A stretch of DNA of 64,000 nt, from contig NZ_STGV01000002.1 in assembly GCF_004912165.1 (NCBI RefSeq), positions 584,834 to 648,833 of the forward strand, given 5' to 3'. A program made the position numbers and the translations under genes. This DNA is from Peteryoungia ipomoeae (lineage in GTDB: Bacteria > Pseudomonadota > Alphaproteobacteria > Rhizobiales > Rhizobiaceae). A model generated the notes under the pieces. It searched no databases. It saw only the letters and a list, made by a program, of their open reading frames with translations, and was not told the DNA's origin. Below, piece after piece: positions 54,770 to 64,000 of the stretch. Each line of letters starts with the position of its first letter. Position 1 is the stretch's first letter.

Positions 54770-56038
54770 ATGGGTGAGTTCACGATCAAGATGCCCGACG
54801 TCGGCGAAGGCGTGGCCGAGGCGGAACTCGTCGAATGGATGGTGAAGATCGGCGACCCCGTTCGCGAGGACATGATGGTCGCCGCTGTCATGACCGACAA
54901 GGCGACGGTGGAGATCCCCACGCCCGTCAGCGGCACGGTGGTCTGGCTTGCCGGCGAGATCGGTGACACGATCGCGGTCAAGGCACCTCTCATCCGGATC
55001 GCGACGGATGGGTCCGCCGCGGAGCCTGCAGGACCTGTTGCGGATGAAGATACGGCGCCCGCACTTGATCAGCCGACGGCGGAGGAACTGCCGCACGGAC
55101 AGCCCAAACCTGCCCCCTCAGTCGCTCCCGCGACACCTCCGGCCCGTCAGCCCTCGCCGGAATTCGACCGGCCGCTGGCGGCACCCTCGGTTCGCTTGCT
55201 GGCCCGCGATAACGGCATAGACCTGCGCCTGCTGCGCGGAAGCGGACCGGCCGGACGCATCCTGCGCGAGGATGTGGAGCACTATCTCGCCCGCGGACCG
55301 GAGCCGGCGCCGACAGTGCCCGGCCCCGTCAGAAACACCGCGCGCGAGGAAATCAAGCTGACCGGCCTTCGGCGCCGGATTGCCGAGAAAATGGTCGTCT
55401 CCACCTCGCGCATTCCTCACATCACCTATGTGGAGGAGGTCGACGTCACGGCGCTCGAAGAGCTGCGGGCCAAGATGAATGCCGAGCGTCGGTCCGACCA
55501 GCCGAAGCTCACCCTCCTGCCCTTCCTGATGCGGGCCATGGTCAAGGCGGTTGTCGAAGAGCCGGATGTCAACGCCACCTTTGACGACGATGCCGGCGTG
55601 CTCACCCGTTTCGGTGCCGTGCATATCGGCATCGCCACCCAGACCGCGAGCGGCCTTGCGGTTCCAGTGGTCAAACATGCCGAAGCACGCGGCATCTGGG
55701 ATTGCGCGAGCGAGATGAACCGGCTGGCCGAAGCCACCCGCGCCGGCACGGCCACCCGCGACGAGCTCACCGGTTCGACCATCACCATTTCCTCGCTCGG
55801 CGCGCTTGGCGGCATCGTCTCGACCCCGGTCATCAACCATCCGGAAGTCGCCATCGTCGGCGTCAACAAGATCGCCACCCGCCCCGTCTGGGACGGTGCG
55901 CAATTCATCCCGCGCAAGATGATGAACCTGTCTTCCAGCTTCGATCATCGGATCGTCGACGGCTGGAACGCCGCCACCTTCGTCCAGCGCCTGCGGGTGC
56001 TGATGGAGACTCCGGCACTGATCTTTATCGAAGGCTGA
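54770..56038 (+). CDS. bkdB: Branched-chain 2-oxoacid dehydrogenase E2 (lipoyl acyltransferase)
   Basis: A 422-residue E2. The single lipoyl domain (1-80) has the lipoylated K44 in MTDKATVEIP. A Pro/Ala-rich linker leads to the peripheral-subunit-binding domain (about 138-175, APSVRLLARDNGIDL). The catalytic domain carries H393 and D397 in SFDHRIVDGW. It transfers the acyl group to CoA and forms the core of the complex. It starts three bases after E1 beta. Confidence 0.95.
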   Translation: MGEFTIKMPDVGEGVAEAELVEWMVKIGDPVREDMMVAAVMTDKATVEIPTPVSGTVVWLAGEIGDTIAVKAPLIRIATDGSAAEPAGPVADEDTAPALDQPTAEELPHGQPKPAPSVAPATPPARQPSPEFDRPLAAPSVRLLARDNGIDLRLLRGSGPAGRILREDVEHYLARGPEPAPTVPGPVRNTAREEIKLTGLRRRIAEKMVVSTSRIPHITYVEEVDVTALEELRAKMNAERRSDQPKLTLLPFLMRAMVKAVVEEPDVNATFDDDAGVLTRFGAVHIGIATQTASGLAVPVVKHAEARGIWDCASEMNRLAEATRAGTATRDELTGSTITISSLGALGGIVSTPVINHPEVAIVGVNKIATRPVWDGAQFIPRKMMNLSSSFDHRIVDGWNAATFVQRLRVLMETPALIFIEG

Positions 56039-56041
56039 GAC

Positions 56042-57436
56042 ATGAAAGAGATTTCCTGCAAACTTCTCGTCATCGGCGCTGGTCCCGGCGGCTATGTCTG
56101 CGCCATCAAGGCCGGTCAGCTCGGCATCGATACCGTGATCGTCGAACAGGGCCGTCCCGGCGGGACTTGCCTGACGATTGGCTGCATTCCGTCCAAGGCG
56201 CTCATCCATGCCGCAGAGACCTTCGACAAGGCCCGCGCGCTGTCCACCGGCGGGAACGCGCTCGGCATTCACGTCGAGCACGCTTCGATCGATCTGTCGA
56301 AGACCATCGCCTGGAAGGACGCCATCGTCGGTCGCCTGACAGGTGGTGTCTCAGGCCTTTTGCAGAAGGCGCGGGTGAAGATCGTTCACGGCCACGCGCA
56401 GTTTCGCGATGGCAAGACGGTCGAGGTGGAAACCGAAACCGGCCTGCAGGTCATCCGCGCCGAGACCGTTGTCATCGCGACCGGCTCCGATCCTGTCGAG
56501 CTTCCAGCCCTTCCCTTCGGCGGACGGGTCATCTCGTCCACCGAGGCCCTGTCGCTCACGGAACTGCCGAAAAAGCTCGTCGTGGTGGGCGGAGGGTACA
56601 TCGGCCTGGAGCTTGGTACCGCCTTCGCCCGCATGGGGTCTCACGTCACCGTGGTCGAGGCGACGTCGCAGATCCTGCCGCTCTACGACGCCGATCTGGT
56701 GAAGCCGGTGCTGCGCAGGCTCGGTGAGCGCGGAATTTCTGTCTTGACCGGTGCCAGGGCACTCGGGCTTTCCGAGGGCGGCGAGGCTTTGGTCGTCGAG
56801 AGCGCCGGGGGACGGCGCGAATTTCCGGCAGACCGCATTCTCGTCGCCGTCGGGCGGCGCCCCCGCACCACAGGCTCCGGCCTGGAGGAACTCGATCTCG
56901 ACCGCATCGGATCGTTCCTGCAGGTCGACGACCACTGCCGGACCTCCATGCGCGGCGTCTATGCGATCGGCGACGTCACGGGTGAGCCAATGCTGGCACA
57001 CCGCGCCATGGCTCAGGGCGAGATGGTTGCCGAGATCGTTGCCGGGCGCAAGCGCGCCTGGGACAAACGCTGCATCCCCGCCATCTGCTTCACCGATACT
57101 GAAATCGTCAGCGCCGGCCTTCTGCCCGAGGAAGCGCGCAGCCACGGCTTTGATGTGAAAATCGGCCAGTTCCCCTTCACCGCCAATGGAAGGGCTATGA
57201 CCGTGGAAGATGAAGACGGCTTCGTGCGGGTCGTGGCGCGCGCCGATACCCATGCCGTCCTCGGGCTGCAGGCGGTCGGCGCGGGCGTCTCCGAATTCGC
57301 TTCGACATTTGCGATCGCCATCGAAATGGGCGCGCGGCTGGAGGATATCGCCGCCACAATCCACGCCCATCCCACACGCGGCGAAGCCCTGCAGGAAGCC
57401 GCACTCAAAGCGCTTGGCCACGCGCTGCACATCTGA
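56042..57436 (+). CDS. lpdA: Dihydrolipoyl dehydrogenase (E3)
   Basis: A 464-residue flavoprotein that reoxidises dihydrolipoamide. FAD motif LVIGAGPGGYVCAI; the redox disulfide is C43/C48 in GGTCLTIGCIPSK; the NAD motif is VVVGGGYIGLELGTAFARMG; the catalytic pair is H443 and E448 in HAHPTRGEAL. It is dedicated to this complex by operon position, three bases after E2. Confidence 0.95.
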   Translation: MKEISCKLLVIGAGPGGYVCAIKAGQLGIDTVIVEQGRPGGTCLTIGCIPSKALIHAAETFDKARALSTGGNALGIHVEHASIDLSKTIAWKDAIVGRLTGGVSGLLQKARVKIVHGHAQFRDGKTVEVETETGLQVIRAETVVIATGSDPVELPALPFGGRVISSTEALSLTELPKKLVVVGGGYIGLELGTAFARMGSHVTVVEATSQILPLYDADLVKPVLRRLGERGISVLTGARALGLSEGGEALVVESAGGRREFPADRILVAVGRRPRTTGSGLEELDLDRIGSFLQVDDHCRTSMRGVYAIGDVTGEPMLAHRAMAQGEMVAEIVAGRKRAWDKRCIPAICFTDTEIVSAGLLPEEARSHGFDVKIGQFPFTANGRAMTVEDEDGFVRVVARADTHAVLGLQAVGAGVSEFASTFAIAIEMGARLEDIAATIHAHPTRGEALQEAALKALGHALHI

Positions 57437-57481
57437 CCGGCCTGCCGGTTTCGAAAGACAGGATATCCGAGAGGAAGCCAC

Positions 57482-58645
57482 ATGACGGAGTTGGACTTCA
57501 GGCTTGGTGAGACAGCGGACATGATCCGCGAGACGACGGAGCGTTTCGCGCGTGAGCGCATCGCCCCGATCGCGGCAGATGTCGATCGACAGGATCGCTT
57601 TCCGGTCGAACTCTGGCCAGCCATGGGTGCGCTGGGACTGCATGGAATAACGGTGGCGGAAGCGGATGGCGGCCTTGGTCTCGGCTACCTCGAACATGTG
57701 ATCGCCTGCGAGGAAATCAGTCGCGCTTCGGCCTCGGTCGGCCTGTCCTATGGTGCCCATTCCAATCTGTGCATCAACCAGATCGCACGCTGGGGTTCCA
57801 ACGAGCAGAAGGCGAAATACCTGCCCCGACTGATCTCCGGCGCTGATGTCGGCAGTCTCGCCATGTCGGAGGCGGGGGCCGGATCGGATGTGGTCTCCAT
57901 GCGGCTGCGCGCCGACAGGGTGGATGGCGGCTTTCGCCTCAACGGCACCAAGTTCTGGATCACCAACGCACCGTATGCTGAGACACTCGTGGTCTATGCC
58001 AAGACGGAACCGGAAGCCGGATCGAAGGGCATCACTGCCTTTCTGGTCGAAAAGGACTTCTCCGGTTTTGCCATCGGCCAGAAGATCGACAAGGTTGGGA
58101 TGCGCGGCTCGCCAACGGCCGAACTCGTTTTCCAGGACTGTTTCGTGCCGGAGGAAAACGTCATGGGGCCGCTGAACGGCGGGGTCAGTGTGCTTATGTC
58201 CGGCCTCGACTATGAACGTGTGGTGCTGTCCGGCATCCAGCTCGGCATCATGCAGGCCTGTCTCGACGTCGTCCTGCCCTATCTGCGGGACCGTCGGCAG
58301 TTCGGCCAGCCGATCGGCAGCTTTCAGCTGATGCAGGCCAAGATCGCCGACATGGTGGTGGCCCTGAATTCCGCCCGTGCCTATGTCTACGCGGTCGCTC
58401 GCGCCTGCGATGCCGGCCAGACCACGCGGCAGGATGCTGCCGGTGCCATTCTCTACGCCTCCGAAAACGCGGTGAAGGTCGCCGAGCAGGCGATCCAGGC
58501 CTTGGGCGGCGCAGGCTATACGAAGGACTGGCCGGTCGAGCGCTACTGGCGCGACGCAAAGCTCCTCGATATCGGCGCCGGCACCAACGAAGTGCGCCGC
58601 ATGCTGATCGGCCGCGAGGTCATCGGCACGGGAGGGACGCGCTGA
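57482..58645 (+). CDS. ivd: Isovaleryl-CoA dehydrogenase
   Basis: A 387-residue acyl-CoA dehydrogenase. The catalytic base is E245 in [11 protein letters not shown], and the usual C-terminal glutamate is replaced ([10 protein letters not shown]), the hallmark of isovaleryl-CoA dehydrogenase. It converts isovaleryl-CoA to 3-methylcrotonyl-CoA in leucine breakdown. It follows E3 by 45 bases, and its stop overlaps the carboxylase start (TGATG). Confidence 0.94.
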   Translation: MTELDFRLGETADMIRETTERFARERIAPIAADVDRQDRFPVELWPAMGALGLHGITVAEADGGLGLGYLEHVIACEEISRASASVGLSYGAHSNLCINQIARWGSNEQKAKYLPRLISGADVGSLAMSEAGAGSDVVSMRLRADRVDGGFRLNGTKFWITNAPYAETLVVYAKTEPEAGSKGITAFLVEKDFSGFAIGQKIDKVGMRGSPTAELVFQDCFVPEENVMGPLNGGVSVLMSGLDYERVVLSGIQLGIMQACLDVVLPYLRDRRQFGQPIGSFQLMQAKIADMVVALNSARAYVYAVARACDAGQTTRQDAAGAILYASENAVKVAEQAIQALGGAGYTKDWPVERYWRDAKLLDIGAGTNEVRRMLIGREVIGTGGTR

Positions 58646-60240
58646 TGCCGGTTCTTCCCACTCTGCTCGACCGCGACAGTGAAGCCTTCAAGGCCAATGC
58701 TGCGCGCAATGCAGCCCTTGCAGAGGAACTGCGCTCGAAGGTGGCGACGACAGCGCTGGGCGGGCCGGAAAACCACCGGCAGCGCCATGTGGCACGCGGA
58801 AAGCTTTTGCCCCGCGACCGCGTTCTGCGACTTTTCGATCCCGGCTCTCCCTTCCTCGAAATCGGTCAGCTCGCTGCGGGCGGCATGTATGGTGGCGAGG
58901 CGCCGGGTGCCGGCATGATCACGGGTATCGGCCGTGTCTCCGGCCGCGAATGCATGATCATCGCCCATGATCCGACGGTAAAAGGCGGCGCCTATTTTCC
59001 GATGACGGTGAAGAAGCATCTGAGAGCCCAGGAAATTGCCGCTGAAAACCGCCTGCCATGCATCTATCTCGTCGATTCCGGCGGCGCGAACCTGCCGCAC
59101 CAGGCGGAAGTCTTCCCCGACCGCGATCACTTCGGCCGGATTTTCTACAATCAGGCACAGATGTCGGCGGCCGGGATTCCCCAGATCGCCTGCGTGATGG
59201 GAAGCTGCACGGCGGGTGGCGCCTATGTGCCGGCCATGTCCGACGAAACGGTGATCGTCCGCAATCAGGGCACCATCTTCCTTGCCGGTCCGCCGCTGGT
59301 GAAGGCCGCAATCGGCGAGGTGATCTCGGCGGAAGATCTGGGGGGCGCGGATATCCATGGTCGAAGATCCGGCGTTGTCGACCATGTCGCCGAAGATGAC
59401 GAACACGCTCTTCTGATCATCCGCGACATCATAGCCACGCTGAACCGGCCCAAAACGGTCGATATCGAGCGCGCCGAACCGCGCCCGCCGCTTTTCGACC
59501 CGCGCGAACTCTATGGCGTGCTGCCGCAGGATCTGCGCACGCCCTATGATGTGCGCGAGGTGATCGCCCGTATGGTCGATGGCTCCGAACTGCAGGAGTT
59601 CAAGCCGCTATACGGGGCAAGCCTCGTCTGCGGCTTCGCCCATATCTGGGGCATGCCGGTTGCAATCATTGCCAATAACGGGGTCCTGTTTTCCGAAAGC
59701 GCGCTGAAGGGCGCCCACTTCATCGAACTCGCCTGTCAACGACGTATTCCCCTGCTCTTTCTGCAGAACATTTCCGGCTTCATGGTGGGCGGAAAGTACG
59801 AGGCGGAGGGCATCGCCAAACACGGCGCCAAGCTGGTTACGGCCGTATCCTGCGCGCAGGTGCCGAAGATCACGCTGCTGATTGGCGGCAGTTTCGGTGC
59901 CGGCAATTACGGCATGTGCGGGCGTGCCTTCCAGCCTCGCTTCCTGTTCAGCTGGCCAAACGCACGTATTTCCGTGATGGGCGGCGAGCAGGCAGCGTCT
60001 GTGCTCGCGACCGTGCACCGGGATGCCGAAAGCTGGACGCCGGGGGAGGCCGAAGCCTTCAAGGCGCCGATCCGGCAGAAATACGAGGACGAGGGCAATC
60101 CCTATTACGCCACGGCCCGCATGTGGGATGACGGCGTCATCGACCCGGCTCAGACCCGCGATGTCCTCGGCCTCGCATTTTCCGCAGCGCTGAACGCCCC
60201 GATCCCCGATCGGGCGCAGTTCGGCATTTTCAGGATGTGA
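58645..60240 (+). CDS. mccB: 3-methylcrotonyl-CoA carboxylase, carboxyltransferase subunit
   Basis: A 531-residue carboxyltransferase. N-terminal segments [26 protein letters not shown] and [11 protein letters not shown] and the C-terminal [23 protein letters not shown] and [16 protein letters not shown] are typical of MccB. It transfers CO2 from carboxybiotin to 3-methylcrotonyl-CoA, giving 3-methylglutaconyl-CoA. Neighbours ivd and mccA support this substrate over propionyl-CoA. Confidence 0.94.
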   Translation: MPVLPTLLDRDSEAFKANAARNAALAEELRSKVATTALGGPENHRQRHVARGKLLPRDRVLRLFDPGSPFLEIGQLAAGGMYGGEAPGAGMITGIGRVSGRECMIIAHDPTVKGGAYFPMTVKKHLRAQEIAAENRLPCIYLVDSGGANLPHQAEVFPDRDHFGRIFYNQAQMSAAGIPQIACVMGSCTAGGAYVPAMSDETVIVRNQGTIFLAGPPLVKAAIGEVISAEDLGGADIHGRRSGVVDHVAEDDEHALLIIRDIIATLNRPKTVDIERAEPRPPLFDPRELYGVLPQDLRTPYDVREVIARMVDGSELQEFKPLYGASLVCGFAHIWGMPVAIIANNGVLFSESALKGAHFIELACQRRIPLLFLQNISGFMVGGKYEAEGIAKHGAKLVTAVSCAQVPKITLLIGGSFGAGNYGMCGRAFQPRFLFSWPNARISVMGGEQAASVLATVHRDAESWTPGEAEAFKAPIRQKYEDEGNPYYATARMWDDGVIDPAQTRDVLGLAFSAALNAPIPDRAQFGIFRM

Positions 60241-60247
60241 GGCGAGC

Positions 60248-62104
60248 ATGATCGAAAGTCTCCTGATCGCCAACCGTGGTGAAATCGCCCGCCGGATCAT
60301 ACGCACGGCAAGACGGCTTGGAATACGCACGATTGCCGTTCATTCCGATGTCGACGAGACCATGGCCTTCGTCCGGGAAGCCGATGAGGCATTCCTGATC
60401 GGCCCGGCGCCGGCCCGCGACAGTTATCTTCGCCAGGACCGCATCCTGGATGCCGCGAGAAAGAGCGGCGCCGAGGCGATCCATCCGGGTTACGGCTTCC
60501 TGTCGGAGAACGCCGAATTCGCCGAAGCCGTTCTTGCCGAAGGCCTCGTCTGGGTCGGTGCACCGCCCGCTGCCATCCGCGCCATGGGCCTCAAGGATGC
60601 CGCCAAACAACGGATGATCGCGGCCGGCGTGCCCGTTACACCGGGTTATCTCGGCGCAGATCAGGATCCGGAACGGCTGCAGCACGAAGCCGACCTCATC
60701 GGCTACCCGGTGCTCATAAAAGCGGTCGCCGGCGGCGGCGGCAAGGGCATGCGCCGCGTCGACCGGGCAGATGAATTCGCGGCCGCCCTGACTGCCTGCC
60801 AACGCGAGGCTGCATCGTCCTTCGGCGACGCGCGCGTGCTGATCGAGAAATACATTCTCTCGCCGCGCCATATCGAAGTGCAGGTCTTCGGCGACACCCT
60901 TGGCAATGTCGTGCATCTCTTCGAACGGGACTGCTCGCTGCAGCGCCGGCACCAGAAGGTGATCGAGGAAGCGCCGGCGCCCGGCATGGATGCCGCAACG
61001 CGGGAAGCGGTGTGTCAGGCGGCGGTCAAGGCGGCGCGGGCGGTCGATTATGTCGGGGCCGGCACGATCGAATTTATCGCCGACGCCTCGGAAGGGCTGC
61101 GCGCCGACCGCATCTGGTTCATGGAAATGAACACCCGGCTGCAGGTCGAGCATCCCGTCACCGAAGCGATCACCGGGCAGGACCTGGTGGAGTGGCAATT
61201 GCGCATCGCCTCTGGCGAGGCTCTGCCGATGCGGCAGGATCAACTGTCCATCCACGGCTGGGCCATGGAAGCGCGGCTTTATGCGGAAAATCCCGCAAAC
61301 GTTTTTCTGCCGTCAATCGGTCGGCTCGATCATCTGCGCCTGCCGGGTGCGCTGCGCATCGACAGTGGCGTCGAACAGGGCGACGAGGTGAGCCCGTATT
61401 ACGACCCGATGCTGGCCAAGCTGATCAGCCACGGCAGCAGCCGGCGAGAGGCGGCGCGAAAGCTCGGTGAAGCCGCAGGCAAGGTCGAGGTCTGGCCGGT
61501 GCGCAGCAATGCAGGTTTTCTCGCCCGAATGCTTGGCCATCCCGACTTCCTGGCAGGCGCGGTCGATACAGGCTTCATCGAGCGGCATGCCGACGCGCTG
61601 GTGGGATCGGGGGAGCCAGGCGAGCAGGTCTTGCAGGCCGCCGCTGCCACCCTTCTGCCGCGTAAATCGCCCGATGTCTGGACGGCCCTGCCCGGCTTCC
61701 GCCTCAATGCCGAGCGCGACCATGACGTGTTTATCGAGGTGGGAAACAAGCCGTATCGCGTCAGGATGCAAGACAGGCAGCCTGACGTTCGCGCCGAAAA
61801 CGGCGTGCTGTTCCTCGATGGTGACGCCTGGGCGATTGGCGTGCCACGGGCGGGACAGGGCGGCCATGGCCAAGGTGCCGGGGATGGCGCGATCATGGCG
61901 CCGATGCCCGGGATGGTGATTGCCGTCTCCGTGGCCGAGGGAGATCTGATCCGCCGCGGCCAGCCGCTGATCGTCATCGAAGCCATGAAAATGGAGCAGG
62001 TCCTGCACGCGCCGTTCGATGGCAAGGTAACAGAGTTGAAGGTTGCCAAGGGAAGTCAGGTGGTCGAGGGCAGTCTGCTGGTCAGGATCGAGGGAGAGAG
62101 CTGA
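60248..62104 (+). CDS. mccA: 3-methylcrotonyl-CoA carboxylase, biotin-carrying subunit
   Basis: A 618-residue biotin carboxylase plus carrier. Biotin carboxylase motifs include LIANRGEIARRIIRTAR, VAGGGGKGMRRV (ATP-grasp glycine loop) and EMNTRLQVEHPVTE. The biotinylated residue is K581 in EAMKMEQ, with the usual fold to the C-terminus. It is slightly shorter than many homologues in the middle BT-like region. It starts seven bases after mccB. Confidence 0.94.
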   Translation: MIESLLIANRGEIARRIIRTARRLGIRTIAVHSDVDETMAFVREADEAFLIGPAPARDSYLRQDRILDAARKSGAEAIHPGYGFLSENAEFAEAVLAEGLVWVGAPPAAIRAMGLKDAAKQRMIAAGVPVTPGYLGADQDPERLQHEADLIGYPVLIKAVAGGGGKGMRRVDRADEFAAALTACQREAASSFGDARVLIEKYILSPRHIEVQVFGDTLGNVVHLFERDCSLQRRHQKVIEEAPAPGMDAATREAVCQAAVKAARAVDYVGAGTIEFIADASEGLRADRIWFMEMNTRLQVEHPVTEAITGQDLVEWQLRIASGEALPMRQDQLSIHGWAMEARLYAENPANVFLPSIGRLDHLRLPGALRIDSGVEQGDEVSPYYDPMLAKLISHGSSRREAARKLGEAAGKVEVWPVRSNAGFLARMLGHPDFLAGAVDTGFIERHADALVGSGEPGEQVLQAAAATLLPRKSPDVWTALPGFRLNAERDHDVFIEVGNKPYRVRMQDRQPDVRAENGVLFLDGDAWAIGVPRAGQGGHGQGAGDGAIMAPMPGMVIAVSVAEGDLIRRGQPLIVIEAMKMEQVLHAPFDGKVTELKVAKGSQVVEGSLLVRIEGES

Positions 62105-62556
62105 TGGCCGGACGCCATTTCGACGATTGGACGATAGGCGACAGGATCGTCCATGAAATCCGGCGCACGGTCACCGAGACGGACAACCTGATGTTCACGC
62201 TGATGACCCACAATCCGCAGCCGCTGCATCTCGACGTCGAAGCTGCGAAGGCGAGCGAATTCGGCCAGATTCTCGTCAACGGCACCTTCACCTTCTCGTT
62301 GATGGTCGGCCTTTCGGTCGGCGATACGACACTTGGCACGCTCATCGCCAATCTCGGCTACGACAAGATCGTCATGCCGAAGCCGGTCTTCCTCGGCGAC
62401 ACGATGCGGGCCGAAACGGAGATTGCCGATCTCCGGGAAAGCCGTTCTCGCCCGACCGCCGGCATCGTCACCTTCCGGCATGAACTCTTCAACCAGCGCC
62501 AGGAACTGGTCTGCCAGTGCCTCCGCTCCGCACTCGTCTCGCGGAGGCCGCAATGA
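62104..62556 (+). CDS. MaoC-family hydratase
   Basis: A 150-residue hot-dog-fold hydratase. The catalytic motif region is TETDNLMFTLMTHNPQPLHLD, where the Asp/His pair of MaoC hydratases is expected, followed by LVNGTFTFSLMVGLSV. Relatives hydrate mesaconyl-CoA, itaconyl-CoA and (R)-enoyl-CoAs. Its start overlaps the mccA stop (TGATG). Position in the leucine operon suggests it hydrates 3-methylglutaconyl-CoA, a step normally done by a crotonase-type LiuC/AUH enzyme, which is absent. This assignment is inferred. Confidence 0.88.
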   Translation: MAGRHFDDWTIGDRIVHEIRRTVTETDNLMFTLMTHNPQPLHLDVEAAKASEFGQILVNGTFTFSLMVGLSVGDTTLGTLIANLGYDKIVMPKPVFLGDTMRAETEIADLRESRSRPTAGIVTFRHELFNQRQELVCQCLRSALVSRRPQ

Positions 62557-63392
62557 GGTTGCGCTCCCTGCTCTTCGTGCCGGGCGACAGGCCGGATCGC
62601 ATGGAGAAGGCGCTTGGCTGCGGCGCCGATGCCCTGATCTTCGACCTCGAGGATTCGGTGACGCACGACGCCAAGCAGACGGCCCGACAGGCAACGGCCG
62701 ATTTCCTGCGCCATGCCAAAGGCAGGATCAAGCTTCTCGTCCGCGTCAATCCGCTCGACAGTGGCCTTCTGGACGGCGATCTCTCGGCAATCCTCGACGC
62801 TGAGCCGGATGGGCTTGTCCTCCCGAAGGCAGAGGGACCGTCAAGCGTCGAAGCCTTGGGCCTCAAGGCATCCGGCATACCGATCCTGCCGATCGCGACC
62901 GAAACCCCGGCGGCAATCTTCCAACTGGGCACCTACGCATCCGTCAGCGCAGAGCTTCTCGGCCTGACATGGGGTGCGGAAGACCTGCCCGCCGCCATCG
63001 GCGCGCTCGGCGCACGCGACGAAACGGGCCGCTATACCCCGCCTTACGAACTTGCCCGCTCTTTGACCCTGTTCGGTGCGCATGCGGCAGGCGTCGCCGC
63101 TATCGAGACCGTCTACCCCTCGCTATCCGATCCGGACGGACTGGCAGCCTATGCGCGCCGCGCCCGCTTCGACGGGTTCAATGGCATGATGGCAGTCCAT
63201 CCTGCGCAGGTTCCCGTCATCAACCAGGCGTTTACGCCAACCGCTGAGCAAGTGGCAGAAGCACAGGCGATCGTGGACGCCTTTTCCGCTGTTCCGGAAA
63301 GGGGAACCATCCGCTTCGGCGGTCGGATGCTAGATGCGCCGCATCTGAAACAGGCAAAACGCCTGATTGCCGTCGCGCAGAGTTTGCTCTGA
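62553..63392 (+). CDS. HpcH/HpaI (CitE-like) CoA-ester lyase
   Basis: A 279-residue CitE/CLYBL-family lyase. Motifs: RSLLFVPGDRPDRMEKAL at the N-terminus, FDLEDSV (metal-site region), RVNPLDS, ATETPAA and TWGAEDLPAA (metal-binding E/D), and HPAQVPVIN. Relatives cleave malyl-CoA, citramalyl-CoA or citryl-CoA in a retro-Claisen or aldol reaction. It overlaps the MaoC stop by four bases (ATGA). It sits where HMG-CoA lyase would be expected, so it may cleave HMG-CoA; an itaconate/citramalyl-CoA role is the alternative. Confidence 0.88.
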   Translation: MRLRSLLFVPGDRPDRMEKALGCGADALIFDLEDSVTHDAKQTARQATADFLRHAKGRIKLLVRVNPLDSGLLDGDLSAILDAEPDGLVLPKAEGPSSVEALGLKASGIPILPIATETPAAIFQLGTYASVSAELLGLTWGAEDLPAAIGALGARDETGRYTPPYELARSLTLFGAHAAGVAAIETVYPSLSDPDGLAAYARRARFDGFNGMMAVHPAQVPVINQAFTPTAEQVAEAQAIVDAFSAVPERGTIRFGGRMLDAPHLKQAKRLIAVAQSLL

Positions 63393-63403
63393 AGAACACT
63401 GAA

Positions 63404-63444
63404 TCGGCCAAATTTTCAGCGCTCTCCCTCGAGCATGGCCGATG
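63404..63444 (+). terminator. Weak inverted repeat after the catabolic operon
   Basis: ATCGGCC (63404-63410) is matched by GGCCGAT (63438-63444) with a 27-base loop. It could form a weak terminator just after the last gene. The following 215 bases up to the insertion element show no gene. Confidence 0.25.
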
Positions 63445-63659
63445 CATTTCCTGCCAAAGAGTCGTCCGCGCAGGGTCCCAGGCGGGCCGGAACTGGACAT
63501 GGAGGTCAAGCGCGCTGCCAAGGCCTTTTCCCTCCAAGACGGCACGCCTCACCCCATCCGTGGATGTCACTATCCGTCTCGGCCTTGGTGAGGAAGATTG
63601 ATGAAGCTTTCAGCCACCGAACCCGGAGGAAAATTGGGCTTAAGGCCACTGTTTATGTC

Positions 63660-64000
63660 TAGAGCGTTTCACCTTTTGACGGAACCATATCCTGCATTTG
63701 CGAGATAGTTGGCACATTCGGCGGGCTGGATGGTGTCGACCAGACTGCCGATGTGGCGCCAGGCGTCATCGATGGTCTGCTTCTGTGCATCGCGCATCCA
63801 GTGTTTTATCTTCGAGAAGGCCTGTTCGATCGGATTGAGGTCCGGTGAGTATGGCGGCAGGAACCAGAGGCGTGCACCGGCGGCTTTGATCGCCTGACGG
63901 ATTGGCGTCGACTTGTGGCTGCCGAGATTATCCATGATGACGATGTCGCCCGGTTTGAGCACTGGCACCAACTGCTGCTCGACATAGGCGCGAAAGCACG
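63660..64000. mobile_element. IS630-family insertion sequence, one end (continues beyond window)
   Basis: The element begins near 63660 at a TA within TCTAGAGCG, consistent with the TA target preference of IS630/Tc1-type elements. It contains the 3' part of an IS630 transposase gene running towards the left edge of the element. The other end lies outside the window, so the terminal inverted repeats cannot be compared. Confidence 0.75.
63669..64000 (-). CDS. IS630-family transposase, C-terminal part (5' end outside window)
   Basis: The frame is open to the right edge, so only the C-terminal about 110 residues are visible. It reads [27 protein letters not shown], with the second catalytic Asp in MDNLG, then [21 protein letters not shown], with the third catalytic acidic residue (Glu) in NPIEQ. 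This is the DDE core of IS630 transposases, which cut and paste at TA. No frameshift is seen in this part; activity cannot be judged without the rest. Confidence 0.9.
   Translation of the reverse strand, partial: CFRAYVEQQLVPVLKPGDIVIMDNLGSHKSTPIRQAIKAAGARLWFLPPYSPDLNPIEQAFSKIKHWMRDAQKQTIDDAWRHIGSLVDTIQPAECANYLANAGYGSVKR

Noticed and set aside
63435..63662. 75-codon open frame between the lyase and the IS element
   Set aside because: Low-complexity translation, no ribosome-binding site and no family; probably non-coding.

Overview
The window looks like a chromosomal or chromid segment of an alphaproteobacterium in the Rhizobiales, most likely Rhizobiaceae (Rhizobium/Agrobacterium relatives). 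The evidence is the gene order glpD-glpS-glpT-glpP-glpQ-glpU-glpV-glpK, a BA14K protein, a TadD-like lipoprotein, DUF2177 beside a ChrR anti-sigma factor, and dense GC-rich packing with many ABC importers. This is inferred from gene content only.

Layout. (1) 1-3.5 kb: the end of a ChrR-type anti-sigma factor, a DUF2177 membrane protein, and an exonuclease/ATP-dependent ligase DNA repair pair. (2) 3.6-13.5 kb: a complete glycerol module on the minus strand, with regulator GlpR, dehydrogenase GlpD, ABC importer GlpSTPQUV and kinase GlpK. (3) 13.6-17.2 kb: a cobalamin riboswitch driving a DUF1636 protein and a FecCD-type importer. (4) 17.3-27.1 kb: a CRTAC1-like protein coupled to a vanadium-haloperoxidase-like protein, a SelW-like protein, BA14K, tRNA-Leu(CAG), NlpC/P60 with a MarR regulator, an M17 aminopeptidase, a TPR lipoprotein, YigZ and hypothetical genes. 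(5) 27.4-30.6 kb: an FtsK/SpoIIIE translocase without an N-terminal membrane domain. (6) 30.7-39.0 kb: a peptide-uptake cluster (M81 hydrolase, Dpp-type importer, RidA, GlxA-type regulator). (7) 39.5-46.9 kb: a FadR-type regulator divergent from an amino-acid importer, a PLP enzyme and a hydantoinase, facing a sodium/amino-acid symporter. (8) 47.2-63.4 kb: a branched-chain amino acid catabolic island. (9) 63.66 kb to the end: one end of an IS630-family element.

The catabolic island has two divergently oriented operons around an AraC-type regulator. The minus operon (SDR, thiolase, acyl-CoA dehydrogenase, 3-hydroxyisobutyrate dehydrogenase) fits valine/isoleucine oxidation. The plus operon (branched-chain 2-oxoacid dehydrogenase E1a, E1b, E2, E3; isovaleryl-CoA dehydrogenase; methylcrotonyl-CoA carboxylase; MaoC hydratase; CitE-like lyase) fits leucine oxidation. 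The usual enoyl-CoA hydratase and HMG-CoA lyase are absent, and the MaoC/CitE pair sits where they would be expected. The same 14-base motif, with one difference, precedes both operons.

The most interesting observations are: complementary loss of ATPase motifs in GlpS and GlpT, predicting one live and one dead ATP site in a bacterial importer; the shared operator candidate of the branched-chain island; the MaoC/CitE substitution; the desulfurase-fold PLP enzyme that lacks the desulfurase cysteine, paired with a hydantoinase; and the B12 riboswitch/DUF1636 transporter with an extra upstream palindrome. I saw no CRISPR array, prophage or defence island.
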